The position numbers and the translations under genes are program-made. From Coprobacter tertius (GTDB lineage: Bacteria > Bacteroidota > Bacteroidia > Bacteroidales > Coprobacteraceae), in the NCBI RefSeq assembly GCF_024330105.1, contig NZ_JANDHW010000017.1:1-45596 (forward strand): a stretch of DNA of 45,596 nucleotides, in the 5' to 3' direction. Below the pieces are notes generated by a model. It ran no database searches, had not been told where the DNA came from, and saw only the letters and a program-made list of their open reading frames with translations. Below, one piece after another: positions 9,101 through 17,513 of this stretch. The stretch's first letter is position 1. The number at the start of each line of letters is the position of its first letter.

Positions 9101-9417
9101 TATATGCTACGGCAGGCACCCAGAAATTCCTTACCGAGAATGGGATAAACGGGGTAAAAGTCGTTTCATGGCCCGACGAAAACGGAGACAAAAACGTTAT
9201 GGATATGATCTCGAACCACAAGTTCGACCTGGTGATAAATATCCCCAAAAATCATACCAAACGGGAACTTACCAACGGATATAAAATACGTCGCGCCGCG
9301 ATCGACCACAATATCCCCCTCATTACCAATGCCCGCCTGGCAAGCGCATTTATCGATGCTTTCTGCCATCTGAAAGAAAGTGATATTCAGATTAAAAGCT
9401 GGCAGGAATATAAATAA
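6199..9417 (+). CDS. carB: Carbamoyl-phosphate synthase large subunit, CAD-like
   Basis: CarB makes carbamoyl phosphate from ammonia, bicarbonate and two ATP for pyrimidine and arginine synthesis. The protein has 1072 residues with the normal duplicated architecture: pre-ATP-grasp LGSGALKIGQAGEFDYSGSQ, first ATP-grasp with RSAYALGGMGSG and VIEVNARLSRSSALASKATG, an oligomerisation segment, then the second half starting LGSGAYRIGSSVEFDWCSV with RPSYVLSGAAMNV and VIECNLRASRSFPFVSK. A C-terminal MGS-like regulatory domain covers about 930-1060. Segments such as NIATIQTS and LLAFGGQTALNCG resemble the eukaryotic CAD/CPS1 type more than E. coli CarB. No carA is adjacent. Expression is probably controlled by the leader attenuator. 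Confidence 0.96.
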   Translation: MQKSIKKVLVLGSGALKIGQAGEFDYSGSQALKALREEGIKTVLVNPNIATIQTSEGIADKVYFLPVTPFFIEEIFKKENPDGILLAFGGQTALNCGAELYNKGILKKYNVEVLGTSVEAIMSTEDRDLFVKKLDEIEVKTPKSIAVESMDDALKAADEIGFPIIIRSAYALGGMGSGFCNNRQELKELAENAFSYSNQILVEESLKGWKEIEFEVIRDKNDHCFTVASMENFDPLGIHTGESIVVAPTCSLDETELTLLQELSKKTIRHLGIVGECNIQYAFNSETDDYRVIEVNARLSRSSALASKATGYPLAFVAAKLALGYTLDQIGEMGTSNSAYVAPSLDYLICKIPRWDLSKFVGVSRQIGSSMKSVGEIMSIGKSFEEIIQKGLRMIGQGMHGFEGNNDLEFDNLDQELANPTDLRIFAIATALDKGYSIDKIHDLTKIDKWFLGKLQNIHNYKAKLRQYKKIEDLPADVLLEAKRLGFSDFQIARIIENPKGNMEAENLRVRAHRKKNGILPTVKRINTVASEHPELTNYLYMTYDGTDHDIPYYKNDKSVVILGSGAYRIGSSVEFDWCSVNAAQTARKLGYKSIMVNYNPETVSTDYDMCDRLYFDELSFERVLDVIDLESPKGVIVSVGGQIPNNLAMKLHRQQVPILGTSPISIDRAENRHKFSSMLDQLGIDQPAWKELTSMTEIDAFIDRVGFPVLVRPSYVLSGAAMNVCYDREGLENFLKLAAHVSKEYPVVVSQFLQNAKEVEFDAVAQNGEVVEYAISEHVEFAGVHSGDATLVFPAQKIYFETARRIKKISRQIARELNISGPFNIQFLAKNNDVKVIECNLRASRSFPFVSKVLKRNFIETATRIMLDAPYAKPDKTAFDVECIGVKASQFSFARLQNADPVLGVDMASTGEVGCIGDDFNEALLTSMISVGYKIPEKSIMVSSGSAKSKVDLLDPTRQLAEKGYEIYATAGTQKFLTENGINGVKVVSWPDENGDKNVMDMISNHKFDLVINIPKNHTKRELTNGYKIRRAAIDHNIPLITNARLASAFIDAFCHLKESDIQIKSWQEYK

Positions 9418-9437
9418 ACGACCTATTACAAAATACG

Positions 9438-9480
9438 ACACGAGGCCCGATAACCGGGCCTCGTGTTTTTATATTTTTTA
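9438..9480 (+). terminator. Strong intrinsic terminator after carB
   Basis: Perfect 12-bp stem, ACACGAGGCCCG (9438-9449) and CGGGCCTCGTGT (9455-9466), with a 5-nt loop and a T-rich tail. Confidence 0.92.
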
Positions 9481-9502
9481 CTCTATCATTCTGAGACTCC
9501 CG

Positions 9503-9546
9503 CTGTCCTCTTGAGTGACAACGAATGATCTCCTGATGTTCGTTAC
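9503..9546. repeat. Interspersed intergenic repeat, copy 1
   Basis: A segment reading CTGTCCTCTTGAG ... TCTCCTGAT ... GTTAC recurs in direct orientation at 11377-11420, on the other side of the lipoprotein gene. It belongs to a family of short elements with TCATTCTGAG and GAATCTCC cores seen between genes in Bacteroidales. Confidence 0.6.
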
Positions 9547-9606
9547 TACGGGTAATTGCCCTTTTCCATTCATCACACCTTTCGTCATGGTGAACAATAC
9601 TTGTCA

Positions 9607-11310
9607 TTATTTCTTAGTATCCCGCACACAGCGTACGCTCGCCAGCGTGGTTTTCTTGTCGCGGGCATCGAGGTATATACGAATCACAGGCCTATTACTA
9701 AACCTTTGGGCATAGGCCGTCCAGGCCTTGGCCGCTTCGGCTTCGGTAGCCGACCAGAAGGTTTCGGTTACGGAACCTTCGTTACCAGACTCGAGATTCA
9801 GACTATTCCATACCCCGGAATGAAAGCCCTGAGAAGCCACCAGCATCCGCCACTCCGAGGCGCGGGGCAAGCGCCAGTTGGTGAAACCGCCGCCCCGGTA
9901 TTTGCGGCACAATTCTTTGGCGATGAGCGCCCCGTCGGATCCTTCCCAGGGCACCGGGATGGTGCTTACATTCTCCTGGGTCATAAAAAAGTCCATCACC
10001 GGCTTTTCATCTTCATATACATTCACATCGCCCGCATACGTCTTCCAGGTATCACTATACATGGATGTAATCCTCTTAGTACCGTCGATATAAATCCCGT
10101 TATTGCCGAGGGCTACCGTAGAAAGCCAGCTATCGTATGTGCCGCTGGGGGCAAATCCCCAAGTGGGATAAGTATTCCACATGCTATTGGAAGTCATATC
10201 ACTACCGTTCAGCCGTATCCCCTTCACGCCGGTGGGCGGTATGCCGAAGTCACCGTCGCGGTTTACCGTATTCCAATCGGTAAGGATCAGCCGCATGGCC
10301 GTATTGTCGTACACCACGTCGTAGGTATTTATATACCCTTGCGCAAACCCGTAGTAGTCTTTTCCGTTACGTGCCTCGTGGTTGAGGTGGTTGCGCCGCA
10401 GGGGAAATATCTTTTTCTTACCATTGACCGTAAGCGCGATTACCACCGTTTCGTCTTTGAGCGTGTCGCTCATAAAGGCCGGCACGAAAAAGTCGTAGGT
10501 TTGCTTCGTCGTAGACGAAAGCGCAACATTCAGGCCGCTGTACGAGAGCGGGCCGGCCTGAGAGCGCAGCTCGGGATGGGCGGCCCCCGACACCGTATCG
10601 CCCGTGGCGGGGTCGATATAGCCTTTCCGCTTGATCCATACGTCGCCCATGTTGTCGAGAGCAACCTGAGAGAGTGTGTGCGTATCTTTGTCGAGCGATT
10701 TGGTCACGTTTATCCGGATATGGGCGAAGGCGTGTTTCATCTTCAATTCTATCGGCTTTTCGTTTGAAGGGACTACGTAGGTGGTGTCGCAATAGAGGTA
10801 ATCTTGCTGTATAACATCATCTTTCAGGTTACCTCTGAAATCGAAGGGAAAACCGTCGATACCAATCGGCCCAAAATCCATTATATTGCCATAAGCGGTA
10901 ACGCGTATCGTTTTACCGGCGTAGCACATGGGATGAATATCCCCCGTAACTCCCGGCGTATTAGTCATATACAACCAATAACTATCGTCGAGATAACCAT
11001 ACGTTTTCACCCGCAGTTCCTGGGAGCCGGGAAAGACATCGCCGCCCCCGGGCGACTGCTGTATGATCATTCCCATATATCCCATTGAACCGGTCGTATT
11101 CTGATTTACCGTCTTCGACTCCACAGGAGGCGGTGAAGTCTCCCCCGCCCCGCTTACCAAAGCCGAGAAGCGGAGGGGAACCAATTTCCCCGTGCCGCCG
11201 GTATCGACATCGGGTTCGTTCGAAAAGTTTTCTACACACGAGACCGCGGGCAGGTACAGTAGCGTCACCAGCGCCACCGCAAAGCTGAGAAGGTTTATTT
11301 TTCGGTTCAT
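9607..11310 (-). CDS. Fimbrillin-like surface lipoprotein with C-terminal FISUMP/DUF1566 domain
   Basis: A 567-residue lipoprotein: hydrophobic leader and lipobox L-P-A-V-S-C with lipidated Cys25. The N-terminal two thirds (Pro/Gly-rich start, then beta-rich with MKHAFAHIRINV) resemble the FimB/Mfa2 or fimbrillin-like adhesin families. The last ~100 residues carry the FISUMP/DUF1566 signature: NWRLPRASEWRML, TFWSATEAEAAKAW and the terminal SVRCVRD. Base composition is clearly richer in GC than the neighbours, and related short repeats lie on both sides, so transfer or recombination is plausible. The upstream region has a promoter, a (Thr-His)n leader ORF and a hairpin like those before 21098. 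Probably outer-membrane; ligand unknown. Confidence 0.75.
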   Translation of the reverse strand: MNRKINLLSFAVALVTLLYLPAVSCVENFSNEPDVDTGGTGKLVPLRFSALVSGAGETSPPPVESKTVNQNTTGSMGYMGMIIQQSPGGGDVFPGSQELRVKTYGYLDDSYWLYMTNTPGVTGDIHPMCYAGKTIRVTAYGNIMDFGPIGIDGFPFDFRGNLKDDVIQQDYLYCDTTYVVPSNEKPIELKMKHAFAHIRINVTKSLDKDTHTLSQVALDNMGDVWIKRKGYIDPATGDTVSGAAHPELRSQAGPLSYSGLNVALSSTTKQTYDFFVPAFMSDTLKDETVVIALTVNGKKKIFPLRRNHLNHEARNGKDYYGFAQGYINTYDVVYDNTAMRLILTDWNTVNRDGDFGIPPTGVKGIRLNGSDMTSNSMWNTYPTWGFAPSGTYDSWLSTVALGNNGIYIDGTKRITSMYSDTWKTYAGDVNVYEDEKPVMDFFMTQENVSTIPVPWEGSDGALIAKELCRKYRGGGFTNWRLPRASEWRMLVASQGFHSGVWNSLNLESGNEGSVTETFWSATEAEAAKAWTAYAQRFSNRPVIRIYLDARDKKTTLASVRCVRDTKK

Positions 11311-11376
11311 TTTCTTGTTTTTTTATGCGTTTGGATTATGTTATGTTATTTTGTTTGTCATCCGTTCCGAAATCCA

Positions 11377-11420
11377 CTGTCCTCCTGAGCGGCAGAGAAG
11401 AATCTCCTGATAGCGGTCAC
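11377..11420. repeat. Interspersed intergenic repeat, copy 2, with related fragments
   Basis: Direct copy of the 9503-9546 element (CTGTCCTCCTGAG ... TCTCCTGAT ... GTCAC). Further fragments follow: TCAGGAAGACAA occurs twice, within 11466-11481 and 11563-11575. A related inverted and diverged copy, with CATTCGGAG and GAATCCCCTGA on the minus strand, lies at about 11986-12024. Confidence 0.55.
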
Positions 11421-11626
11421 CTCCCCGGCATCATCTTTCTCCCTTTCTTCTAGGGATACTTCACTTCGCTCAGGAAGACAATGGGAAGCACACCGAGTGT
11501 TTTGAACCTGATCCGTCACCCAGGGAGTCCTTCGCTCTTTGTTCAGGAGAACAGAGAGCGAATCAGGAAGACAATTTTTTTTATTAATAACAAGGAGATA
11601 ATAACGAAGATCAGAAACGAAGAAAT

Positions 11627-11653
11627 GCGGTAAACAGTATATCCGTTTACCGC
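11627..11653 (-). promoter_or_regulatory. Perfect inverted repeat in the lipoprotein leader
   Basis: GCGGTAAAC (11627-11635) and GTTTACCGC (11645-11653) form a 9-bp stem with a 9-nt loop. On the minus strand it follows the (AC)16 tract by about 40 nt and precedes the lipoprotein gene by about 315 nt. The T content after it is modest, so it is at most a weak terminator. A similar hairpin occupies the same relative place in the second cassette (20976-21009). Confidence 0.55.
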
Positions 11654-11683
11654 TAACGTAGCGTTTAAATATATAATATGAGG

Positions 11684-11848
<165 letters not shown>

Positions 11849-11881
11849 AAATCGTCGGCCATTTAGTTGTTTACACAATCG

Positions 11882-11913
11882 CAAAAGTAACCAAATTTTA
11901 ATATCGTACCAAC
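11882..11913 (-). promoter_or_regulatory. Promoter for the (Thr-His)n leader and lipoprotein, cassette A
   Basis: On the minus strand TACTTTTG (plus coordinates 11882-11889) matches the -7 consensus and GTTG (11910-11913) lies 20 nt upstream at the -33 position. The transcript would start near 11876, just before the leader ORF. Confidence 0.5.
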
Positions 11914-12103
11914 AATTTTAATAGAAAACAGGATGAAATATTTTAAAATACATTAATTGTCTGGTCGATATTGCTTTTGGTGCTCACTTCAGGGGATTCA
12001 TCGACCCAGCCTCCGAATGACAGAATAAAAAAAACAGAATAACAGAGAACCCTATACATAATCGCACAAAGAAAAAAATAGAAATATTTAATGCGTCATT
12101 ATT

Positions 12104-12135
12104 TTTGTCCGATTCACTTAATATCATTACCTTTG
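12104..12135 (+). promoter_or_regulatory. Bacteroidetes-type promoter for the AAE transporter
   Basis: TTTG at 12104-12107, 20 nt, then TACCTTTG at 12128-12135: a full match at both boxes. The start site would be near 12141, giving a leader of about 138 nt. Confidence 0.8.
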
Positions 12136-12211
12136 CCCAACCTTAAAAAAAGGGGGGGCGTCGTTACTATAACACATATTATAATAACGAACCACCTGCA
12201 ATTATGCGAGG

Positions 12212-12247
12212 CTGAGAATCGGGAACGATTTTCAGTTTTTTCTTTTT
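12212..12247 (+). terminator. Terminator hairpin inside the transporter leader
   Basis: CTGAGAATCG (12212-12221) pairs with CGATTTTCAG (12226-12235) through 10 bp including one G-U, closed by a GGAA tetraloop and followed by a T-rich run to 12247. It sits between the promoter and the ORF start at 12279. Another imperfect hairpin (12162-12189) precedes it, after a G7 run. This suggests a regulated leader: riboswitch, protein-binding or attenuator. Confidence 0.7.
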
Positions 12248-12278
12248 CAAATTTTAATTTATATTTTATCTATCAACT

Positions 12279-13961
12279 ATGGATTGGATTCATAACTTAT
12301 TGTTCGCATCTGAATCGGTAGCACATACGGTACTATTATATTCGTTCGTAATTGCGGTAGGAGTTTATTTGGGAAAAATAAAATTTTTCGGTATTTCCCT
12401 GGGAGTCACTTTCGTATTATTCGTCGGATTGGTCGCCGGGCATTTCGGATTTGTGGGAGAAAAGAATATCATTCATTTTATGCAGGAATTCGGACTGATC
12501 CTTTTCGTTTATTCGATAGGTCTGCAAGTCGGTCCCGGATTTTTTTCCTCCTTTAAAAAGGGAGGAATGACTCTCAATTTGCTTGCCACGGGAATAGTAG
12601 CCCTTAATATCGTAGTCGTACTGGTAATATACTTTATAGCCAACGGGCGTGTATCTATGCCCAATCTGGTAGGTATCCTTTCGGGTGCTGTTACCAATAC
12701 TCCGGGATTAGGTGCGGCACAACAAACATTAGCACAGCTAAAATTCGATGGGAAGCTGCTCGGTGAAATACCCGAGATTGCCACCGGATATGCTGCGGCA
12801 TATCCTCTCGGTGTGATCGGGATTATTAGCGCTATGCTCATCGTACGGGCACTTTTTAAAATAAAACTCGACAACGAAAGCAAAAAAATAGAAGAAGAAA
12901 CCGAAGCCAGCACTTTAAAACCGCATTTAGTTACTTTTAAAGTCGAAAATAAACTCATCGTAGGAAAAACACTCGAGGAACTGGGAGAACTCGTAGAACG
13001 TAATTTTGTCGTTTCACGTATTAAAAAAGGCGATGAAGTAATAATTCCTAACTCAGACACGATACTCGAAGAGGGAGAATTGCTGCTTGTCGTGTTGTCG
13101 GTACAAGACGAAGACGCTTTGAAAGCTTTTATCGGAGCGCCCGTCGAAATGGATTGGGATGCCATACCAGGACCAGTCGTTTCACGTCGTATCGTCGTTA
13201 CCAAACCCGAATTTAACGGACGCACTATAGGCTCTCTGCGCCTTCGCATGGGATACCGTCTGAATGCAACCCGACTCAATCGTGCCGGTGTAGACCTCGT
13301 AGCCAGCGCAAACCTGACCTTACAGATAGGTGACCGTCTTACTGTTGTAGGACGACTTGAAGATATCAATCGACTGGCCGAGAAATTAGGAAATTCTCTA
13401 AAACGTCTCAACGAACCGAACATGATCACTCTCTTTGTGGGCATTTTCCTCGGTATTATCTTAGGAAGTATTCCTTTGGCCATCCCTGGCATGTCGTCTT
13501 CTATGAAACTCGGCTTAGCGGGAGGTCCATTGGTCGTAGCTATTCTGATCGGTCGTTTCGGATACAAAATGAAACTCGTAACCTATACTTCTACCAGTGC
13601 AAGCCTTATGCTAAGGGAAATAGGGATTTGTTTATTCCTTGCCAGTGTAGGAATTACAGCCGGTGGAAATTTCGTAAACACGGTCGTGAGTGGAGACGGA
13701 GCTCTTTGGGTATTCTGGGGTTTCCTCATTACAATTATTCCTTTACTGATCATCGGTACAATCGGACGTTGGCATTATAAGCTCAATTACTTTACTTTAA
13801 TGGGATTAATTGCCGGTAGCAATACCGACCCTCCGGCATTAGCTTATGCCAACAAGGTCGCCAATAATGACGCTCCTTCGGTCGCATACTCTACAGTATA
13901 TCCTTTAACAATGTTTCTAAGGGTACTTACCGCACAAATACTAATATTAATTTTCGCATAA
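12279..13961 (+). CDS. AAE-family (YidE/YbjL-like) membrane transporter with two TrkA-C domains
   Basis: A 560-residue inner-membrane protein of the aspartate:alanine exchanger family. The N-terminal half has about five or six membrane segments with the family segments [10 protein letters not shown] and [16 protein letters not shown]. Two cytosolic RCK_C/TrkA-C domains follow, about residues 215-295 ([16 protein letters not shown]) and 300-375 ([15 protein letters not shown]). A second membrane block contains [19 protein letters not shown] and [17 protein letters not shown], repeating the N-terminal half. Substrate cannot be read from sequence; small dicarboxylates or amino acids are known for relatives. 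The gene is alone between its promoter and a strong terminator. Confidence 0.9.
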   Translation: MDWIHNLLFASESVAHTVLLYSFVIAVGVYLGKIKFFGISLGVTFVLFVGLVAGHFGFVGEKNIIHFMQEFGLILFVYSIGLQVGPGFFSSFKKGGMTLNLLATGIVALNIVVVLVIYFIANGRVSMPNLVGILSGAVTNTPGLGAAQQTLAQLKFDGKLLGEIPEIATGYAAAYPLGVIGIISAMLIVRALFKIKLDNESKKIEEETEASTLKPHLVTFKVENKLIVGKTLEELGELVERNFVVSRIKKGDEVIIPNSDTILEEGELLLVVLSVQDEDALKAFIGAPVEMDWDAIPGPVVSRRIVVTKPEFNGRTIGSLRLRMGYRLNATRLNRAGVDLVASANLTLQIGDRLTVVGRLEDINRLAEKLGNSLKRLNEPNMITLFVGIFLGIILGSIPLAIPGMSSSMKLGLAGGPLVVAILIGRFGYKMKLVTYTSTSASLMLREIGICLFLASVGITAGGNFVNTVVSGDGALWVFWGFLITIIPLLIIGTIGRWHYKLNYFTLMGLIAGSNTDPPALAYANKVANNDAPSVAYSTVYPLTMFLRVLTAQILILIFA

Positions 13962-13974
13962 AATTCAATACTCT

Positions 13975-14016
13975 AAAAAAGCGCTTTTATCTAATTCATG
14001 ATAAAAGCGCTTTTTT
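13975..14016 (+). terminator. Strong intrinsic terminator after the AAE transporter
   Basis: GCGCTTTTATC (13981-13991) pairs with GATAAAAGCGC (14000-14010) over an 8-nt loop, flanked by A and T tracts that extend the stem. It should work in both directions. Confidence 0.92.
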
Positions 14017-14093
14017 ATTTCCACCATCTTCTCAATTTTTCATCAGGAAAAATCGGTTATTAGTCGATAAAATCAGGCGCTTACTATAATATA

Positions 14094-14125
14094 ATTGTTT
14101 CTTGATAAATCTGTATATAGGTTTG
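14094..14125 (+). promoter_or_regulatory. Promoter of the efflux/LytS-LytTR operon
   Basis: ATTG at 14094-14097 is followed after 20 nt by TAGGTTTG (14118-14125), a perfect -7 box. The start site is near 14131, about 20 nt before the first gene. Confidence 0.7.
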
Positions 14126-14150
14126 TATCAAATTTTGAAGCACTAAAGAT

Positions 14151-15515
14151 ATGAACAAACTCATTTTTTATACAGTTTTATTTTCATTCTTATCGTTACC
14201 TGGGATAGCGCAAGAGACTGCCAAAAAATGGACTCTCGACGATTGCATCGACTATGCTCTGGAACAAAATATCCAACTCAAAAAAAGTAAAATTTCATAC
14301 GAAGAAAGTCTGGTAGATACCAAAGAAGCAAAGGCTCAACTATTTCCGTCTTTGTCCTTCTCTACCTCCCATAATGTTGTAAACCGCCCATACGATCAAA
14401 GCGGTACGAATATCGTTAACGTGGGCGGAAGCGGTAACTATGCAACCAGTGGCGGAAGCAACAAAACCAATTACAACGGAAACTATGGGGTAAACGCCTC
14501 ATGGACATTATTTAATGGAGGTAAACGATTGAAAACCATCGAACAGCAAAAGCTCAACAACCAAATCGCCGAACTCGATATCGCACAAAACGCCAACACG
14601 ATACAAGAAAGTATTACACAAGTTTATGTGCAAATATTATATGCGGCGGAATCGGTAAAAACCAACGAAAATACCCTGAAACTTTCAGAAGCTCAACGCG
14701 ATCGGGGAAAAGAACTCCTTGCCGTAGGAAGTATCGCACAGAGCGATTATGCCCAACTCGAAGCCCAATGCAGTACCGACAAATATCAGCTCGTTACAGC
14801 GCAAGCTACTCTTAAAGACTATAAACTGCAACTAAAACAACTTCTCGAAATCGAGGGAGAAGAAGAAATGAATCTGCTAATACCCGAACTCGATACCGAA
14901 AATGTACTCTCACCACTACCCTCCAAAACAGATGTTTACCAGTCTGCTCTTGCCTTCCGACCCGAAATACAAAGCGGAAAACTGAATATAGAAGCTTCGG
15001 AACTGGCAATAAATATTGCGAAAAAAGGATATATGCCCAGTCTCAGCTTAAATGCAGGTATAGGTACCAACAACTCGAGTAACCAAGATTATAATTTCGG
15101 GAAACAGCTAAAGTACGGATTGAGCAATTCGGTAGGCCTCACTCTTTCCATCCCGATTTATAATAACCGACAAACTAAAAGCGCCGTAGAAAAAGCCCGT
15201 TTACAAAGTAGCAATAGCGAACTCGATCTGCTAAACGAACAAAAAACACTTTTTAAAACCATAGAAACCCTGTGGCTCGACGCCAATAGTGCTCAAGAAC
15301 AGTTTGTCGCAGCCAACGAAAAACTGCATAGCACAGAGATAAGCTATAACCTCATCAATGAGCAATTCAACCTCGGGATGAAAAATACCGTAGATTTACT
15401 TACCGAGAAGAATAACATGCTTGCAGCTCAGCAAGAGCTGCTACAAGCAAAATATATGGCCATTCTCAACCGGGCGCTACTCCGTTTTTATCAAGGAGAA
15501 AAAATTAATTTATAA
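14151..15515 (+). CDS. TolC-family outer-membrane efflux channel
   Basis: A 454-residue protein with a signal peptide (about residues 1-20, cleaved before Gln). It has the duplicated outer-membrane efflux (OEP) layout: WTLDDCIDYALEQNIQLKKSK opens the first repeat and RPEIQSGKLNIEASELAIN the second, with long coiled-coil helices rich in Gln, Glu and Ala and beta segments such as ASWTLFNGG and LTLSIPIYN. It forms the outer-membrane exit duct for the adaptor and ABC pump encoded next, 24 nt downstream. First gene of a six-gene operon. Confidence 0.9.
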   Translation: MNKLIFYTVLFSFLSLPGIAQETAKKWTLDDCIDYALEQNIQLKKSKISYEESLVDTKEAKAQLFPSLSFSTSHNVVNRPYDQSGTNIVNVGGSGNYATSGGSNKTNYNGNYGVNASWTLFNGGKRLKTIEQQKLNNQIAELDIAQNANTIQESITQVYVQILYAAESVKTNENTLKLSEAQRDRGKELLAVGSIAQSDYAQLEAQCSTDKYQLVTAQATLKDYKLQLKQLLEIEGEEEMNLLIPELDTENVLSPLPSKTDVYQSALAFRPEIQSGKLNIEASELAINIAKKGYMPSLSLNAGIGTNNSSNQDYNFGKQLKYGLSNSVGLTLSIPIYNNRQTKSAVEKARLQSSNSELDLLNEQKTLFKTIETLWLDANSAQEQFVAANEKLHSTEISYNLINEQFNLGMKNTVDLLTEKNNMLAAQQELLQAKYMAILNRALLRFYQGEKINL

Positions 15516-15539
15516 CGCATACATATAACGATTATTAAG

Positions 15540-16736
15540 ATGAATAAAAAGAAAGTTATTACCAGTATTATCATTCTCGTTATTGCCGGCATAGCCGCAT
15601 GGCTGATATGGGGAAGTTCTCCGAAACATCCGATTACTTTCGAAACAGCGAAAGTAACAAAAGATACCATCAGCAATATGGTTACCGCCACAGGAACCAT
15701 AGAACCGATCACACAAGTAGAAGTAGGTACTCAGGTATCGGGTATAATCAGCAAACTTTACGTCGACTATAATTCGGAAGTAACCAAAGGACAAATTATC
15801 GCCGAACTCGATAAAACCAATCTTTTAAACGAACTGGCCTCGAAAAGAAGCAATATGGCTACATCTAAAACCGAATACGAATATAAACTAAAAAACTATA
15901 CTCGTACCAAAACACTTTTCGATAAAAAAATGGTAAGCGATACCGATTATGAAACCGCTCTCTACGAATATGAAACCGCTAAAAACAATTACGATATCAG
16001 TAAAAACGAACTGGCTAAAGCAGAGACCAATCTCGGGTACGCTACCATATATTCGCCTATCGACGGCGTCGTTTTAAGTAAAGAAGTAGAAGAAGGTCAA
16101 ACAGTTGCTGCTTCTTACAGCACTCCTACCTTATTTACGATCGCACAGGATCTTACGCAAATGCAAGTAGTAGCCGATGTAGATGAAGCCGATATAGGAG
16201 AAGTAAAAGACGGACAACGTGTAAGTTTTACCGTGGATGCTTATCCTAACGATATATTCGAGGGACATGTAAGTCAAGTTCGCCAGGAAGCTACGACGAC
16301 CAACAATGTGGTAACTTATGAAGTCGTCATCAACTCCCCTAACCCCGACTTGAAACTAAAACCGGGACTAACGGCAAACATAACCATCTATACTCTCGAA
16401 AAAAACGATGTTTTATGTGTATCGTCAAAAGCCCTGCGTTTTACCCCCGATAAAGCTTTGATCGGGCCTGATGATAAAGTCGTCGATGCTGAAGGAAAAC
16501 ATAAAATCTGGACACGTGAAGGAAAAACATTTACAGCGCATCCGGTAGAAATAGGAATAAGTAATGGCACACTCACCGAAATAATTTCGGGAATTGCAGA
16601 AGGAACCCCTGTCATTACATCGGTCATTATAGGACAGATGCCCGGCCAATCGATATCACCCGAAAACGAGAACGGAGAAAAAGCCGAAACAAACCCCTTT
16701 ATGCCAGGCCCTCCGGGAAGTAAAAAAAAGAAATAA
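15540..16736 (+). CDS. MacA-like periplasmic adaptor (membrane fusion protein)
   Basis: A 398-residue adaptor anchored by one N-terminal membrane segment (about residues 7-24). A lipoyl-like half-motif (ATGTIEPITQVEVGTQVSG) is followed by a helical hairpin (about 95-165), the second lipoyl half (YSPIDGVVLSKEVEEG) and beta-barrel and membrane-proximal domains (VDEADIGEVKDGQ, LKPGLTANITI). It ends in a Lys-rich tail. It links the inner-membrane ABC permease to the TolC-like channel. It lies 24 nt after the channel gene and 12 nt before the ATPase gene. Confidence 0.92.
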   Translation: MNKKKVITSIIILVIAGIAAWLIWGSSPKHPITFETAKVTKDTISNMVTATGTIEPITQVEVGTQVSGIISKLYVDYNSEVTKGQIIAELDKTNLLNELASKRSNMATSKTEYEYKLKNYTRTKTLFDKKMVSDTDYETALYEYETAKNNYDISKNELAKAETNLGYATIYSPIDGVVLSKEVEEGQTVAASYSTPTLFTIAQDLTQMQVVADVDEADIGEVKDGQRVSFTVDAYPNDIFEGHVSQVRQEATTTNNVVTYEVVINSPNPDLKLKPGLTANITIYTLEKNDVLCVSSKALRFTPDKALIGPDDKVVDAEGKHKIWTREGKTFTAHPVEIGISNGTLTEIISGIAEGTPVITSVIIGQMPGQSISPENENGEKAETNPFMPGPPGSKKKK

Positions 16737-16748
16737 ACCGCAACAAAA

Positions 16749-17489
16749 ATGAAAGCAGTTATCGAGATTAAAAACCTGAAACGAGATTTTCAGGTTGGTG
16801 AAGAAACCGTACATGCTTTACGCGGTATTTCCTTTACCATTTACGAAGGAGAATTCGTAACGATCATGGGAACATCGGGTTCGGGAAAATCTACTTTGCT
16901 GAATACATTAGGATGCCTCGATACCCCCACCAGTGGAGAGTATCTTCTCGACGGTATTCCGGTGCGCAGCATGAGTAAAAGCGAACGGGCTGTATTAAGA
17001 AATCGGAAAATAGGATTTGTTTTTCAAAGTTACAATCTACTCGCTAAAACTACGGCAATAGAAAATGTAGAATTACCTTTGATGTATAATCCCAGCGTTT
17101 CTTCTGCAGAAAGAAAACAAAAGGCTATAGACGCGTTAAAAGCTGTAGGTTTGGGCAACAGACTATTGCATAAATCAAACCAAATGTCGGGGGGACAAAT
17201 GCAACGGGTAGCCATCGCACGGGCACTGGTAAACAATCCGGCTGTTATACTGGCCGACGAAGCTACAGGTAACCTCGACACACGTACCTCTTTCGAAATA
17301 CTGGTATTATTCCAGCAACTGCATGCCGAAGGACGTACAATTATCTTTGTTACCCATAATCCGGAAATATCACAATACAGCAGTCGTAATATCGTATTGC
17401 GCGATGGCCATATCATAGAAGACTCGATAAACAGCAACATACAGGATGCCGCCGCCGTATTGGCAAAATTGCCCCAGGAAGATTCCTGA
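16749..17489 (+). CDS. ABC transporter ATPase, MacB/LolD type
   Basis: A 246-residue nucleotide-binding subunit. Walker A is GTSGSGKST, the Q loop lies in GFVFQSYNLL, the signature is MSGGQMQRVAIARAL (one residue off LSGGQ), Walker B is VILADEATGNLD, and the switch His is in FVTHNPEI. In E. coli MacB the ATPase and permease are fused; here they are separate, as usual in Bacteroidetes. The pair likely drives export of peptides, antibiotics or lipids by mechanotransmission. Confidence 0.95.
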   Translation: MKAVIEIKNLKRDFQVGEETVHALRGISFTIYEGEFVTIMGTSGSGKSTLLNTLGCLDTPTSGEYLLDGIPVRSMSKSERAVLRNRKIGFVFQSYNLLAKTTAIENVELPLMYNPSVSSAERKQKAIDALKAVGLGNRLLHKSNQMSGGQMQRVAIARALVNNPAVILADEATGNLDTRTSFEILVLFQQLHAEGRTIIFVTHNPEISQYSSRNIVLRDGHIIEDSINSNIQDAAAVLAKLPQEDS

Positions 17490-17513
17490 CAAGAATCATA
17501 AACAAAAGAGAAA

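Noticed and set aside
9556-10767. 403-codon plus-strand ORF
   Set aside because: It is the complement of the GC-rich lipoprotein gene, which has a lipobox and recognisable domains; the long antisense frame is a composition effect.
12091-12321. 76-codon ORF over the transporter leader
   Set aside because: It begins upstream of the predicted transcription start and runs through the leader terminator; no sign of selection.
12509-13567. 352-codon minus-strand ORF
   Set aside because: Complement of the AAE transporter, with a low-complexity Ser/Arg/Pro-rich translation.
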